Assembly (NCBI RefSeq): GCF_001021505.1
Contig: NZ_LDPO01000017.1
Span: forward strand, 56,091 to 120,090
DNA: 64,000 bases
Direction: 5' to 3'
Source of the DNA: Mycolicibacter heraklionensis
GTDB taxonomy: Bacteria; Actinomycetota; Actinomycetes; Mycobacteriales; Mycobacteriaceae
Notes under the pieces: model-generated
Told to the model about the DNA's origin: nothing
Seen by the model: the letters and a program-made list of their open reading frames with translations, nothing else
Database searches by the model: none
In this document: in pieces, positions 1 through 9,175 of the stretch
How the letters are laid out: each line of letters starts with the position of its first letter
Position numbering within the stretch: the first letter of the stretch is position 1
Program-made: the position numbers and the translations under genes

Positions 1-521
1 TGGCCGCCAAGGCCGTCACGGCATCCGACAACGACGCCGCCGAGCAGTTGTGGTCCTCGCTGGGGCCGGCGCCGCAGGCCGCCCAACAGGTGCAGGCCGT
101 GCTGCGGGCCGGCGGCGACACCGGCACCGCGGTCGAATCCCGGCGACTCCGGCCTGAGTTCAGCGCGTTCGGCCAGACCCAGTGGCCGCTGAACCGCCAG
201 GCCGTGTTCGCCGCCCACCTGCCGTGCATGCCCGCTGCCGCACCCGTCTACAGCTTGATGAAGAACACGGTTCCCGATCAGCGCTGGGGCCTGGCCAGCA
301 TCGGCGCCCCGACCAAGGGCGGCTGGGGTCCGGGCCAGGGCGGCGGCTACCTGGTGCGGCAGTTCGGCATCGTGCACGCACCGGCCGGCGACCTAGCGGT
401 GGCGCTGGCCGCCGAACCCAAAGACGGCAGCTTCGGATCCGGGATCGCGGCGCTCAACCAGATGACCCAGTGGCTCAGTGCCCATGCCGCCGAGCTACCG
501 GGTGGCCGCTGCGCGGGGTAG
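1..521 (+). CDS. Beta-lactamase-like serine hydrolase, C-terminal part (5' end outside window)
   Basis: The reading frame is open from the window's first bases (codons from position 3) to a TAG at 519-521, so only about the last 170 residues are seen. Near the visible start is a Ser-Asp-Asn triad (TASDNDAAEQLW), the SDN motif of class A beta-lactamase folds, where it lies after the missing Ser-x-x-Lys nucleophile motif. A later Gly-rich stretch (WGLASIGAPTKGGWG) sits where the third active-site strand would be. The C-terminal TQWLSAHA helix fits the same fold. Mycobacterial proteins of this type are often exported lipoproteins of unknown substrate. It could be an inactive homologue, because the catalytic serine region is not visible. 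Confidence 0.6.
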   Translation, partial: AAKAVTASDNDAAEQLWSSLGPAPQAAQQVQAVLRAGGDTGTAVESRRLRPEFSAFGQTQWPLNRQAVFAAHLPCMPAAAPVYSLMKNTVPDQRWGLASIGAPTKGGWGPGQGGGYLVRQFGIVHAPAGDLAVALAAEPKDGSFGSGIAALNQMTQWLSAHAAELPGGRCAG

Positions 522-563
522 GTTGGCCGCTAGCCACGTGTTACCCGCGAGTAGGAGACACCC

Positions 564-2117
564 ATGCCCGCCCCATCCGCCGCAGACTTCGACCGGCTGC
601 GTCAACTGTCCGCCATCGCCGACATCGACGCGCGGCAGTCGAAGACCATCGACGAGGTCTTCACCGGTAAGCCGCTGACCACCATCCCGGTCGGCAACGC
701 CGAGGACGTGACGGCGGCGTTCGCCAAGGCCCGCGAGGCCCAGCGCACCTGGGCGGCGCGCAGCGTCAAGGAGCGCAGCGCGATCATCGAGCGCTACCGC
801 GATCTGGTGATCGCCAACCGGGACTTCCTGATGGACGTCTGCCAGGCCGAAACCGGCAAGGCGCGGTCAGCGGCCCAGGAGGAGATCCTCGACATCATGC
901 TCAACGCGCGCTACTACGCGCGCCAGGCCACCAAGTTACTGGCTTCCAAGCGGGTTCCGGGGCTGCTGCCCGGCATCGTCAAGACCGTGATCAACCACCA
1001 CCCCAAGGGTGTGGTGGGCGTGATCGCGCCGTGGAACTACCCGATGACCCTGTCGATCTCCGACGCCATCCCCGCCCTGCTGGCGGGCAACGCGGTGGTG
1101 GTCAAGCCGGACAGCCAGACCCCGTACTGCACGCTGGCCAACGCCGAACTGCTGTATCAGGCCGGCCTGCCGCGCGAGTTGTTCGCGGTGGTGCCCGGCC
1201 CGGGATCGGTGGTCGGCACCGCGATCGTGCAGCAGTGCGACTACCTGATGTTCACCGGCTCCAGCGCCACCGGCCGCACCCTGGCCGAGCAGTGCGGTTC
1301 CCGGCTGATCGGCTTCTCCGCCGAACTGGGCGGCAAGAACCCGATGATCGTCACCAAGGGCGCCAACCTGTCCGAAGTCGCCAAGGCCGCCACCCGCGCC
1401 TGTTTCTCCAACGCCGGGCAGTTGTGCATCTCGATCGAGCGGATCTACGTCGAGCGCGACGTCGCCGAGGAGTTCGCCGCGAAGTTCGCCGAGCAGGTGC
1501 GCGCCATGAAGCTCTCGGCCGCGTATGACTTCACCGCCGATATGGGCAGCTTGATCTCCGAAGACCAGATCAAGACCGTCTCCAACCACGTCGACGACGC
1601 AAAGGCCAAGGGCGCCAAGGTGATCGCCGGTGGAAACGCCCGCCCGGACATCGGGCCGCTGTTCTACGAGCCGACGGTGCTGACCGACGTCACCGACGAG
1701 ATGGAGTGCGGACGCAACGAGACGTTCGGCCCGGTCGTCTCCATCTACCCCGTCGACAGCGTCGACGAGGCGATCGCCAAGGCCAACGACACCGAATACG
1801 GGCTCAACGCCAGCGTGTGGGCCGCGAGCAAGTCCCAGGGTGAGGCGATCGCCGCGCGCATCAACTCCGGCACGGTCAACGTCGACGAGGGCTACGCGCT
1901 GGCCTTCGGCAGCACCGCCGCGCCGATGGGCGGCATGAAGGCCTCCGGGGTGGGCCGTCGCCACGGCGCCGACGGAATCCTCAAGTACACCGAGTCGCAG
2001 ACGGTCTCCACCGCCCGGATCCTGAATCTGGATCCGCCGCTGGGCATTTCGGCCCCGGTGTGGCAGAAGCTGCTGACCCCGATGATCCGCGCGGTGCAGG
2101 CGCTGCCCGGCCGGTAG
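564..2117 (+). CDS. gabD2: Succinic semialdehyde dehydrogenase, GabD2 type
   Basis: The 517-residue protein closely resembles mycobacterial GabD2 (Rv1731, 518 aa), which oxidises succinic semialdehyde to succinate with NAD(P)+ in the cytosol. The aldehyde dehydrogenase landmarks are all present: the Rossmann-region PWNYPMT motif, the FTGSSATGR cofactor loop, the general base Glu at about 254 in the ELGGKNP motif, and the catalytic Cys at about 288 in SNAGQLCIS. Start is the ATG at 564, with a purine-rich AGTAGGAG just upstream. It is 43 bp from the hydrolase stop and convergent with the next gene, the two stops being only 3 bp apart. In M. tuberculosis gabD2 is far from the sterol locus, so this junction is a rearrangement. 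Confidence 0.88.
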   Translation: MPAPSAADFDRLRQLSAIADIDARQSKTIDEVFTGKPLTTIPVGNAEDVTAAFAKAREAQRTWAARSVKERSAIIERYRDLVIANRDFLMDVCQAETGKARSAAQEEILDIMLNARYYARQATKLLASKRVPGLLPGIVKTVINHHPKGVVGVIAPWNYPMTLSISDAIPALLAGNAVVVKPDSQTPYCTLANAELLYQAGLPRELFAVVPGPGSVVGTAIVQQCDYLMFTGSSATGRTLAEQCGSRLIGFSAELGGKNPMIVTKGANLSEVAKAATRACFSNAGQLCISIERIYVERDVAEEFAAKFAEQVRAMKLSAAYDFTADMGSLISEDQIKTVSNHVDDAKAKGAKVIAGGNARPDIGPLFYEPTVLTDVTDEMECGRNETFGPVVSIYPVDSVDEAIAKANDTEYGLNASVWAASKSQGEAIAARINSGTVNVDEGYALAFGSTAAPMGGMKASGVGRRHGADGILKYTESQTVSTARILNLDPPLGISAPVWQKLLTPMIRAVQALPGR

Positions 2118-2120
2118 CGC

Positions 2121-3536
2121 TCAGCGCCGGCCGGTGCGGTTCTTCCCCCGGTCGATGTCGCGCTCCAGCTCGGCCAGTGCGGGCTCGATCGCGTCGGCCA
2201 TCTTGTGGATGTCCTCGGCGACTTCCGGGGTGGTCACGAACCCGAAGTCCAGGTGGTCGCGGTAGGAGAAGCAGGTGATGTTCAGCGCCACGTCCATCAC
2301 CGGCGGGCCGAGCGGCACCAGCGACTCCAGTTCCGCGCCGGCCATGTAGATCGGAATCGGCGGGCCCGGCACGTTGGAGACGACGAGGTTGATCGGAGCC
2401 AGCCGATTCGACAGCCCGGTCGCGGTGTAGGCACGGGCGGCCAGCTGCAGCAGCCCCGGCGGGGTGGTGTCGGTCAGTCCCATGATCTGGTGCGCCGACA
2501 GCGCCTTGGCCATCTGCTTGGCGCTCTGGGTGCTGGCGTGAATCGTCTTGAGCCGCTGGGCCGCTCCCTCGATGTCGGTCGCCATCGATACCGTCATCGA
2601 GCTGACCTTGTTGCCGACCTCGCCCTGGCTCTCCTCGGTGCGGGTCGATACCGGGATCTGGGCGACAAGCGGCTTGTCTGGCAGTTCCCCGCGCTCGCGC
2701 AGGTACTCACGGACGGCGCCGGCGACCATGGCGAGCACGACATCGTTGAGCTTCACCCCGTAGGCGTCCTTGACGGCCTTGATCCGGGCCAGCTCGATGC
2801 GAGTGGCGCTGATCCGCCGGTGCGGCGACACGCTGGCGTTGAACCGGGTCACCGGGGCGTCGAAGTAACGCGGTGGTTTGCGGGGCAGCCCCAGTCCCAC
2901 GGTGGCGATCTGCTGGCGAACGGTCTGCTGCAGCAGCCGGCCGATGCGGTACGGCGTCTTCACCGCGACGTTGACCAACTCCTCGACGATACGGCGCTCG
3001 TAGCTGGGCATGGCGGAGCCATTGGATGACCCGATCGCCTCCGGGTCCGGCGGCCGTGGCTCAGGGGTGACGTCCAACATGATCTCGAACAGTCCCGCGC
3101 CGGACACGCCGTCGACGATCGCGTGATGCATCTTGGTCAGGGTCGCGACCCGGCCGCCGTTGACGCCTTCGATCACCCACATCTCCCACAGCGGGCGCGA
3201 CCGATCCAACTTGTAGGACATCAGCCGTCCCACGAGCTCCTCGACCTCGCGCCGCCCGCCCGGGGCGGGAACGCCGATGCGACGCAGGTGGAAGTCGATG
3301 TCGAGATTCTCGTCCTCCACGAACCACGGCCGGTCCAGCCCCAGCGGAGCAGGGGTGACCCGCCAACGCAGCTGCGGCAATTGCGGTAATCGCTCGATCA
3401 GAAGCTGGCGAACCCGCTCGAAGCTGTAGTTCGGCGCATTGGTGGTGTCGCAGATCGCCAACCCACCGATGTGCATGTGCCAGCCCGCCGTTTCGGCGGA
3501 CCAGAACGCCGCGTCGACGCCCGAAAGTCGCTGCAT
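2121..3536 (-). CDS. WS/DGAT family wax ester synthase / diacylglycerol O-acyltransferase
   Basis: This 471-residue protein has the two-domain layout of the mycobacterial Tgs family. It carries the catalytic HHxxxDG motif at about residues 137-143 (MHHAIVDG), the N-terminal LSGVDAAFW start, the PLWEMW motif at about 115-120, and the C-terminal NVPGPP and GLGLP-type segments. The family transfers acyl groups from acyl-CoA to diacylglycerol or long-chain alcohols, making storage lipids at the inner membrane. The ATG at 3536 opens directly on the conserved family N-terminus. M. tuberculosis has about 15 paralogues and I cannot say which is orthologous. It lies downstream of and co-directional with fadD19, with a gap of about 64 bp. 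No KstR-type site lies directly in front. Confidence 0.85.
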   Translation of the reverse strand: MQRLSGVDAAFWSAETAGWHMHIGGLAICDTTNAPNYSFERVRQLLIERLPQLPQLRWRVTPAPLGLDRPWFVEDENLDIDFHLRRIGVPAPGGRREVEELVGRLMSYKLDRSRPLWEMWVIEGVNGGRVATLTKMHHAIVDGVSGAGLFEIMLDVTPEPRPPDPEAIGSSNGSAMPSYERRIVEELVNVAVKTPYRIGRLLQQTVRQQIATVGLGLPRKPPRYFDAPVTRFNASVSPHRRISATRIELARIKAVKDAYGVKLNDVVLAMVAGAVREYLRERGELPDKPLVAQIPVSTRTEESQGEVGNKVSSMTVSMATDIEGAAQRLKTIHASTQSAKQMAKALSAHQIMGLTDTTPPGLLQLAARAYTATGLSNRLAPINLVVSNVPGPPIPIYMAGAELESLVPLGPPVMDVALNITCFSYRDHLDFGFVTTPEVAEDIHKMADAIEPALAELERDIDRGKNRTGRR

Positions 3537-3600
3537 CGACAGAGACTAGCCCGGACACCGGTTCGCCGGGAGCGGCTCACCGTCAAAAGATTCGGTGAAT

Positions 3601-5253
3601 CTAGCTCTCGGCCGCCACATGCTTCGCGTGCACCTCGTCGGCGGGGCGGGCTTCGGTCTGCTCCTTGGCCCAGCGGTAGTCGGGTTTGCCGGCCGGAGAA
3701 CGTTTGACCTCGTCGACGAACCACAGACTGCGGGGCACCTTGTAGCCGGCGATCTCGGTGCGCGCGCAGGCGTTGATCTCATCCAGCGAGGGCCGGGCGT
3801 CGCCGCGCGCCTGAACCACCGCGGCCACATGCTGGCCGTAGCGGGGGTCGGGCACCCCGACCACCAGTGCGTCGAAGACGTCGGGGTGGGTCTTGAGGGC
3901 GGCCTCGACCTCCTCGGGGTAGATCTTCTCGCCACCGGAGTTGATCGACACCGACCCACGGCCCAGCATGGTCACGGTGCCGTCGGCCTCGACCTGCGCG
4001 AAGTCGCCGGGGATCGCGTAACGCACGCCGTTGATGGTGCGGAACGTCTCGGCGGTCTTCTTCTCGTCCTTGTAGTAGCCGACCGGGATGTGGCCGCGCT
4101 TGGCTATGATGCCACGCACGCCGGAGCCGGGCTGGACCTCGTTGCCGTCCTCGTCGAGCACCACGGTGGTCTTGTCGATGGTGACCCGGGGGCCGCCGGT
4201 GTGCGCTTCACCCTTGGCGACGATGCTGGTGCCGCCGAAACCGGTCTCGCTCGACCCGATGGAGTCGGTGATGATCCGATTGGGCAGCAGCTCCAGCAGG
4301 CGTTCCTTGATGCTCGGGCTGAACAGCGCCGCGGTGGATGCCAGCAGGAACAGCGACGACAGGTCGTACTCGTTACCGGCATCCTGATGGGCCAACAGCG
4401 CGTCCAGCAGCGGGCGCGCCATCGCGTCCCCGGTGAAGAACAGCAGGTTGACCTTGTGGTCGTGGATGGTGCGCCACACCTGATCGGCGTCGAATTCCGG
4501 TGCCAGCACCACGGTTTGGCCGCTGAACAGCGACATCCAGGTCGCCGACTGGGTGGCGCCGTGGATCATCGGCGGGATCGGGTGGCGGACCATCGGCGGG
4601 TTGGCGGCGGCCTGCTTGGCCAGGTCGTACTCGTCGGCGATCGGCTCACCGGTGGCGAAGTCGGTGCCGCCGAACAGCACCCGGTAGATGTCCTCGTGGC
4701 GCCACATCACGCCCTTGGGGAACCCGGTGGTGCCGCCGGTGTAGAGCAGGTAGATGTCGTCGGCGCTGCGCGGCCCGAAGTCACGCTCCGGCGATCCCTG
4801 CGCCAGGGCGGCCTCGAACTCCACGCCGCCGTAGCGCTGGTAGTCCAGATCGGAGCCGTCCTCGACCACCAGGATGGTCTTGACGTTCGGGGTGTCGGGC
4901 AGCACGTTGGCCACTCGGTCGGCGTACTGGCGCTCGTGCACCAGCGCAACCATGTCCGAGTTGTCGAACAGGTAGCGCAGTTCGCCCTCGACGTAGCGGA
5001 AGTTGACGTTGACCAGGATGGCGCCGGCCTTGATGATGCCGAGCATCGCGACGACGATCTCGTTGCGATTGCGGCAGTACAGGCCGACCTTGTCGTCCTT
5101 CTTGACGCCCTGGTCGATCAGGTAATGGGCCAGCCGGTTGGCCTTCTCCTCCAGCTGCGCATAGGTCAGCTGGTCAGGCCCACAGATCAGGGCAACCCGA
5201 TCCGGTACGGCGTCGATGGCGTGTTCGGCTAAGTCGGCGATGTTGAGAGCCAC
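3601..5253 (-). CDS. fadD19: Sterol side-chain acyl-CoA ligase FadD19
   Basis: The protein matches FadD19 (Rv3515c) along its full length, starting ALNIADLAEHAIDAVPDRVAL. It belongs to the adenylate-forming family. The P-loop YTGGTTGFPKGV lies about one third along, the GSSETG motif mid-protein, and the GRGSVSINSGGEKIYPEEVE hinge and the acyl-adenylate lysine region (SPAGKPDYRW) near the end. FadD19 activates the C5 side-chain carboxylate of 3-oxo-sterols to a CoA thioester and, in actinobacteria, is needed for C24-branched sterols. I chose the GTG at 5253 because it gives the family N-terminus; a TTG three codons upstream is possible. The KstR-type site at 5265-5278 sits just upstream and is shared with divergent echA19. 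Confidence 0.93.
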   Translation of the reverse strand: MALNIADLAEHAIDAVPDRVALICGPDQLTYAQLEEKANRLAHYLIDQGVKKDDKVGLYCRNRNEIVVAMLGIIKAGAILVNVNFRYVEGELRYLFDNSDMVALVHERQYADRVANVLPDTPNVKTILVVEDGSDLDYQRYGGVEFEAALAQGSPERDFGPRSADDIYLLYTGGTTGFPKGVMWRHEDIYRVLFGGTDFATGEPIADEYDLAKQAAANPPMVRHPIPPMIHGATQSATWMSLFSGQTVVLAPEFDADQVWRTIHDHKVNLLFFTGDAMARPLLDALLAHQDAGNEYDLSSLFLLASTAALFSPSIKERLLELLPNRIITDSIGSSETGFGGTSIVAKGEAHTGGPRVTIDKTTVVLDEDGNEVQPGSGVRGIIAKRGHIPVGYYKDEKKTAETFRTINGVRYAIPGDFAQVEADGTVTMLGRGSVSINSGGEKIYPEEVEAALKTHPDVFDALVVGVPDPRYGQHVAAVVQARGDARPSLDEINACARTEIAGYKVPRSLWFVDEVKRSPAGKPDYRWAKEQTEARPADEVHAKHVAAES

Positions 5254-5264
5254 AACACACAAAC

Positions 5265-5278
5265 TAGAACGTGTTACA
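5265..5278. promoter_or_regulatory. KstR-type operator between fadD19 and echA19
   Basis: TAGAACGTGTTACA fits the KstR pattern TnnAACnnGTTnnA. It lies 11 bp upstream of the fadD19 start and 44 bp upstream of the echA19 start, so one site could repress both divergent genes until a sterol-CoA inducer appears. Confidence 0.85.
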
Positions 5279-5322
5279 TTTCGATTTCAAGTCGAGGTTC
5301 CCACCCGGAAAGGCGGACGCCG

Positions 5323-6123
5323 GTGAGCGAGTCGTCAGAACAGCCCCACGCCCTCATTGAGCAGCGCGGACACACCCTGATCCTGACCCTGAACCGGCCA
5401 GAGGCCCGCAACGCGCTCTCCGGCGAAATGCTGGCGATCATGGTCGAGGCCTGGGACCGTGTCGACAACGACGACGAGATCCGCTCGTGCATCCTGACCG
5501 GCGCCGGTGGTTATTTCTGCGCGGGCATGGACCTCAAGGCGGCCAACAAGAAGGCGCCGGGCGACTCCTTCAAAGACGGCAGCTACGACCCGTCGCGTAT
5601 CGACGGCCTGCTCAAGGGCCGCCGGCTGACCAAGCCGTTGATCGCCGCGGTGGAAGGCCCGGCCATCGCCGGGGGCACCGAGATCCTGCAGGGCACCGAC
5701 ATCCGCATCGCCGGTGAAAGCGCCAAGTTCGGGATCTCCGAGGCCAAGTGGAGCTTGTACCCGATGGGCGGCTCCGCGGTGCGGCTGGTTCGCCAGATTC
5801 CCTACACCATGGCCTGTGACCTGCTGTTCACCGGTCGGCACATCACTGCCGCCGAGGCGCTCGACATGGGCCTGATCGGCCACGTGGTGCCGGACGGTCA
5901 GGCGCTGACCAAGGCGTTGGAGATCGCCGAGCAGATCAACAACAACGGGCCGCTGGCGGTGCAGGCCATGCTGCGCACCATCCACGAGACCGAGGGCCTG
6001 CACGAGAACGACGCCTTCAAGATCGATACCAAGATCGGCATCAAGGTGTTCTTGAGCGAGGACGCCAAGGAAGGCCCGCGGGCGTTCGCCGAGAAGCGCA
6101 AGCCGGAGTTCAAGAACCGCTGA
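5323..6123 (+). CDS. echA19: Enoyl-CoA hydratase EchA19
   Basis: The 266-residue crotonase-fold protein matches EchA19 (Rv3516), which hydrates sterol side-chain enoyl-CoA after FadD19 activation and dehydrogenation. The oxyanion-hole segments are visible as GYFCAGMDLKAA (about 65-75) and AVEGPAIAGGTEI (about 108-120). The catalytic Glu positions lie in the GGTEILQGTDI and ISEAKWSLYPMGG stretches. Start is GTG at 5323 with GGAAAGG upstream. Its TGA at 6121-6123 overlaps the ATG of the next gene, which indicates translational coupling. It is divergent from fadD19 across a KstR-type operator. Confidence 0.92.
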   Translation: MSESSEQPHALIEQRGHTLILTLNRPEARNALSGEMLAIMVEAWDRVDNDDEIRSCILTGAGGYFCAGMDLKAANKKAPGDSFKDGSYDPSRIDGLLKGRRLTKPLIAAVEGPAIAGGTEILQGTDIRIAGESAKFGISEAKWSLYPMGGSAVRLVRQIPYTMACDLLFTGRHITAAEALDMGLIGHVVPDGQALTKALEIAEQINNNGPLAVQAMLRTIHETEGLHENDAFKIDTKIGIKVFLSEDAKEGPRAFAEKRKPEFKNR

Positions 6124-7124
6124 TGCGCGTCGCAGTCACCGGCGGCACCGGCTACCTCGGCGCCCACACTGTCAAGACACTGCTGGAAGCCGGACACTCG
6201 GTACGGCTGCTGGTCGCCCCGGGCTGCGCTGACGAGCCCGTCATTCCCCGGCTGCGCGACCTGGGCGCACTGGAGGTGCTCGACGGCGACATCCGCGACA
6301 CCGCGGTGGTGACCGCACTGCTGGACGGCTGCGACTCGGTGCTGCACGCCGCCGGGGTGGTCGGGACCAACGACCGCCAGGAAAAGTTGATGTGGGACAT
6401 CAACGCCCACGCCACCGAGGCGATCCTGACCCGTGCCGTGGCCGCCGGTCTGGACCCGGTGGTGTCGGTCAGCAGCTACAGCGCGCTCTTTCCGCCGCCG
6501 AACGGGATCATCGGCCCTGATTCGCCCACGGTGCCCGGGCGCAGCGCGTACGCCCGCACCAAGGCCTACGGCGAGCGGGTGGCCCGCCGGCTGCAGGACG
6601 AGGGCGCCCCGGTCGTGGTCACCTATCCCTCCAGCGTGGTCGGCCCGGCGTTTCACACCGCGCCCGGCGTCACCGAACGGGGCTGGGCGCCGATCGTCAA
6701 GTATCGGGTGGCGCCGGTGGTGCGCGGCGGCATGGCGATGGTCGACGTGCGCGACATCGGGCTGGTGCACGAGGCGCTGATGCGGCCCGGCCGCGGTCCG
6801 CACCGCTACCTGTGCGGCGGGATCATGGTCAGCTTCGACGAGATGATCGCCGCGGTGGAACAGGGCCTGGGCAAGCCGGTGCGGCGAATCCCTATTGCTC
6901 CCAGCGTTTTCAAGGGCATCGGGCGGGTCAGCGACCTGGCCAGCAAGCTGCTGCCGCTGCCCGAGTCGCTGAGCTACGAGGCGGCCTGGCTGCTGACCTC
7001 GGCCACCCCGACCGACGACTCGGCCACGCTGGCCGATCTGGGCCTGGCCTGGCGGTCACCGACCGAGGCGATCATCGAGTCGCTGCGGGTCCCTGCGACG
7101 CCTCCCTGCTCGCCGAACGTGTAA
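6123..7124 (+). CDS. NAD(P)-dependent epimerase/dehydratase (extended SDR), possible steroid-acting enzyme
   Basis: This 333-residue extended short-chain dehydrogenase begins with the Rossmann motif TGGTGYLGAHT at about residues 6-16. The catalytic YxxxK is at about 145-149 (YARTKAYGE), with an upstream VSSYSAL serine. It is start-stop coupled to echA19 (TGATG at 6121-6125), so it is almost certainly in the same transcript and under the same KstR-type operator. The family includes sugar epimerases, 3-beta-hydroxysteroid dehydrogenases and ketoreductases. Context favours oxidation or reduction of a sterol intermediate, but this is inference. M. tuberculosis Rv3517, at the same map position, is as I recall a different protein. 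Confidence 0.8.
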   Translation: MRVAVTGGTGYLGAHTVKTLLEAGHSVRLLVAPGCADEPVIPRLRDLGALEVLDGDIRDTAVVTALLDGCDSVLHAAGVVGTNDRQEKLMWDINAHATEAILTRAVAAGLDPVVSVSSYSALFPPPNGIIGPDSPTVPGRSAYARTKAYGERVARRLQDEGAPVVVTYPSSVVGPAFHTAPGVTERGWAPIVKYRVAPVVRGGMAMVDVRDIGLVHEALMRPGRGPHRYLCGGIMVSFDEMIAAVEQGLGKPVRRIPIAPSVFKGIGRVSDLASKLLPLPESLSYEAAWLLTSATPTDDSATLADLGLAWRSPTEAIIESLRVPATPPCSPNV

Positions 7125-7188
7125 TCAGCCCGCCTTTTCGGGAGGGCGAATTTCTCGGTCCGAGTACACGCTGGGCGTGAAGGTCGCG

Positions 7189-8421
7189 TCAGGCCAGCAC
7201 CGGCTTGCTCGGGGTGAACACCACCGGCATCGACTCGAGGCCACTGACGAAGTTCGCCGGACGCAGCGGCAACGTGTCGTCGGAAGCCAGCCGCAGATCG
7301 GGGAGCCGTTGCAGGATCCGCTGCGTCATCAGCCGCAACTCCAGCCGGGCCAGCTGGTTGCCCAGGCAGAAGTGCGTGCCAAAGCCGAATGCCACGTGAC
7401 TGTTGGGGTCTCGGGTGATGTCAAAGCGTTCCGGCTCGTCGAACACCGACTCGTCGAAGTTGGCCGACTCGAACAGCAGCAGCATCTTCTCGCCCTCGCG
7501 CAGCTGCGTGCCGTGGAACTCCGTGTCTTGGGTCAGGGTGCGGCACATGTTCTTCACCGGCGAGGTCCACCGCAGCATCTCCTCGATTGCCACCGGCACC
7601 CGATCGGGATCGCGCTGCAGCAGATCCCACTGGTCGCGGTGGCGCAGCAGCTGCGCCGTGCCGCCGGACAGGGTGTGCCGGGTGGTCTCGTCACCGCCGA
7701 TCAGGATCAACAGCGTCTCGAAGATGATCTCGTCGTCGGTCATCTGTGCGCCGTCCACCTCGGCGTTGACCAGCACGGAGAACAGGTCGTCGGTGGGCTC
7801 GGCCCGACGTTTCGTGATGGTGTTCCTGGTGAATTCGGTCCAGCCGGCGAACGCCGCCATGACCGCCTGAGCCGTCGCCGATTCCGGATCGAGGTGTGAG
7901 CTCAGCCCAGCCACCAGGTCGTCTGACCACCGCAGCAGCATCGATCGTTCTTCGGGCAGCACCCCGAGCATGTCACCGATCACCGCCATCGGAAGCGGCG
8001 CGGCGATGTCGCGCACGAAGTCGCATTCGCCGCGCTCGCACACCGCGTCGATCAGGGTGTCGCACAGCGTTTCGATGGAGGGCAGCTGGGCATGCACGCG
8101 TTTGCGGGTGAATCCGGCGTTGACCAGCTTGCGGCGCAACAGGTGCGCGGGGTCGTCCATGTCGATCATGTACGGGAAGCCCGGCTGGTCGGGACGGATG
8201 CCGCCGGCGTTGGAGAACACCTCGGGTGTGCGTTCAGCGTCGATCACCGCCTGGTAGGTCGACGCCGCGGCCAGCCCATTGCGGTCCCGGAACACCGGCT
8301 CGTATGTGCGCATCCACCGGTAGGCGGCGCGCGCAGCACCGCCGTCGGCGTAGAACGTGCCGTCGGTCAGATCGATGTCCGGCTTGGTGGTCGGCTTCGC
8401 TTCGGCCATTACCTCGGTCAT
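7189..8421 (-). CDS. cyp142: Cytochrome P450 CYP142, sterol 26/27-hydroxylase
   Basis: The protein matches CYP142 (Rv3518c). It has the I-helix GGDETTRHTLSGG, the K-helix EEMLRW (ExxR type), and the heme-binding FGFGTHFCLGNQLAR, whose Cys is the axial thiolate. CYP142 oxidises the terminal methyl of cholesterol/cholestenone to the alcohol and acid and can substitute for CYP125. I chose the ATG at 8421 (410 residues) because GGAGG lies 7 bp upstream and the sequence then matches the family N-terminus; a longer frame to 8505 would run into the divergent neighbour. It converges on the epimerase gene and shares a 28-bp intergenic space with the Rv3519-like gene. Confidence 0.93.
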   Translation of the reverse strand: MTEVMAEAKPTTKPDIDLTDGTFYADGGAARAAYRWMRTYEPVFRDRNGLAAASTYQAVIDAERTPEVFSNAGGIRPDQPGFPYMIDMDDPAHLLRRKLVNAGFTRKRVHAQLPSIETLCDTLIDAVCERGECDFVRDIAAPLPMAVIGDMLGVLPEERSMLLRWSDDLVAGLSSHLDPESATAQAVMAAFAGWTEFTRNTITKRRAEPTDDLFSVLVNAEVDGAQMTDDEIIFETLLILIGGDETTRHTLSGGTAQLLRHRDQWDLLQRDPDRVPVAIEEMLRWTSPVKNMCRTLTQDTEFHGTQLREGEKMLLLFESANFDESVFDEPERFDITRDPNSHVAFGFGTHFCLGNQLARLELRLMTQRILQRLPDLRLASDDTLPLRPANFVSGLESMPVVFTPSKPVLA

Positions 8422-8449
8422 TGGCGTCCTCCGGATTACAGTGGGAGCC

Positions 8450-9175
8450 ATGGCTCTTTCACAGCACACCATCGCTGGCACTGTGCTTACCATGCCCGTC
8501 CGCATCCGTCACGCGGATGTACATTCCGCGATGTTTTCGGTGCCCGCGGACGCCGCACAGGCGATGATCGACTACAGCGGCCTGCAGGTCTTCCAGCAGC
8601 AGCCGGGACGCGCCGTGGTCAACCTGATGCTGGCCCGCTACATCGACGGCGACCTGGGCCGCTACCTGGAGTTCGGCACCGCGGTGATGGTCAACCCGCC
8701 GGGCACCGAGGCGCGCGGCTGGCGAGCACTGGGCGCCGCGGGCGCGTTCATCCACCACCTACCGGTCGACCAGGAGTTCACCCTCGAGGCCGGACGCACC
8801 ATCTGGGGATTCCCGAAGATCATGGCGGACTTCACCGTTCGCGACGGCCGGCAGTTGGGTTTCGACGTCGCCGCGGACGGCCAGCACATCGCCACCATGG
8901 AATTCGGTCGCGGGCTGCCGGTTCCGGGGCCGCTCACGTCGCGGCCCCGGGTGCTCCAAGCGTTCAGCCACCTCGACGGCGTTACCCGCCAAGTGCCTTG
9001 GGAGATGCGGATTTCGAAGGTGCGCGGGTCGCTGGGCGGTACCACGTTGCGGCTGGGCACCCACCCGTACGCGCGTGAGCTGGCCGCGCTGGGCCTGCCC
9101 AAGCGGCCGATGATGTCGTCGACCGTGGGCCGCGTCGAGATGACCTTCGGCGACGCGCAGGTGGTGGGGGGTTAG
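8450..9175 (+). CDS. Acetoacetate decarboxylase-fold protein, Rv3519-like
   Basis: The 241-residue protein resembles Rv3519 and the acetoacetate decarboxylase superfamily: a beta-rich chain with conserved ARYIDGDLGRYLEFG, EFTLEAGRTIWGFPKIMADF and a central MEFGRGLPVPGP. The enzyme activity of mycobacterial members is not established to my knowledge. Association with sterol genes suggests a lyase or isomerase step on a beta-keto intermediate, which is inference. The ATG at 8450 follows GTGGGAG. It is divergent from cyp142 (28 bp apart). Its TAG (9173-9175) overlaps the stop of a decayed fadD fragment on the other strand. Confidence 0.82.
   Translation: MALSQHTIAGTVLTMPVRIRHADVHSAMFSVPADAAQAMIDYSGLQVFQQQPGRAVVNLMLARYIDGDLGRYLEFGTAVMVNPPGTEARGWRALGAAGAFIHHLPVDQEFTLEAGRTIWGFPKIMADFTVRDGRQLGFDVAADGQHIATMEFGRGLPVPGPLTSRPRVLQAFSHLDGVTRQVPWEMRISKVRGSLGGTTLRLGTHPYARELAALGLPKRPMMSSTVGRVEMTFGDAQVVGG

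Noticed and set aside
936..1964. 342-codon minus-strand frame opposite gabD2, and 3595-5232 (+) opposite fadD19
   Set aside because: Both are third-position GC shadows of well-recognised genes and show no domain of their own.
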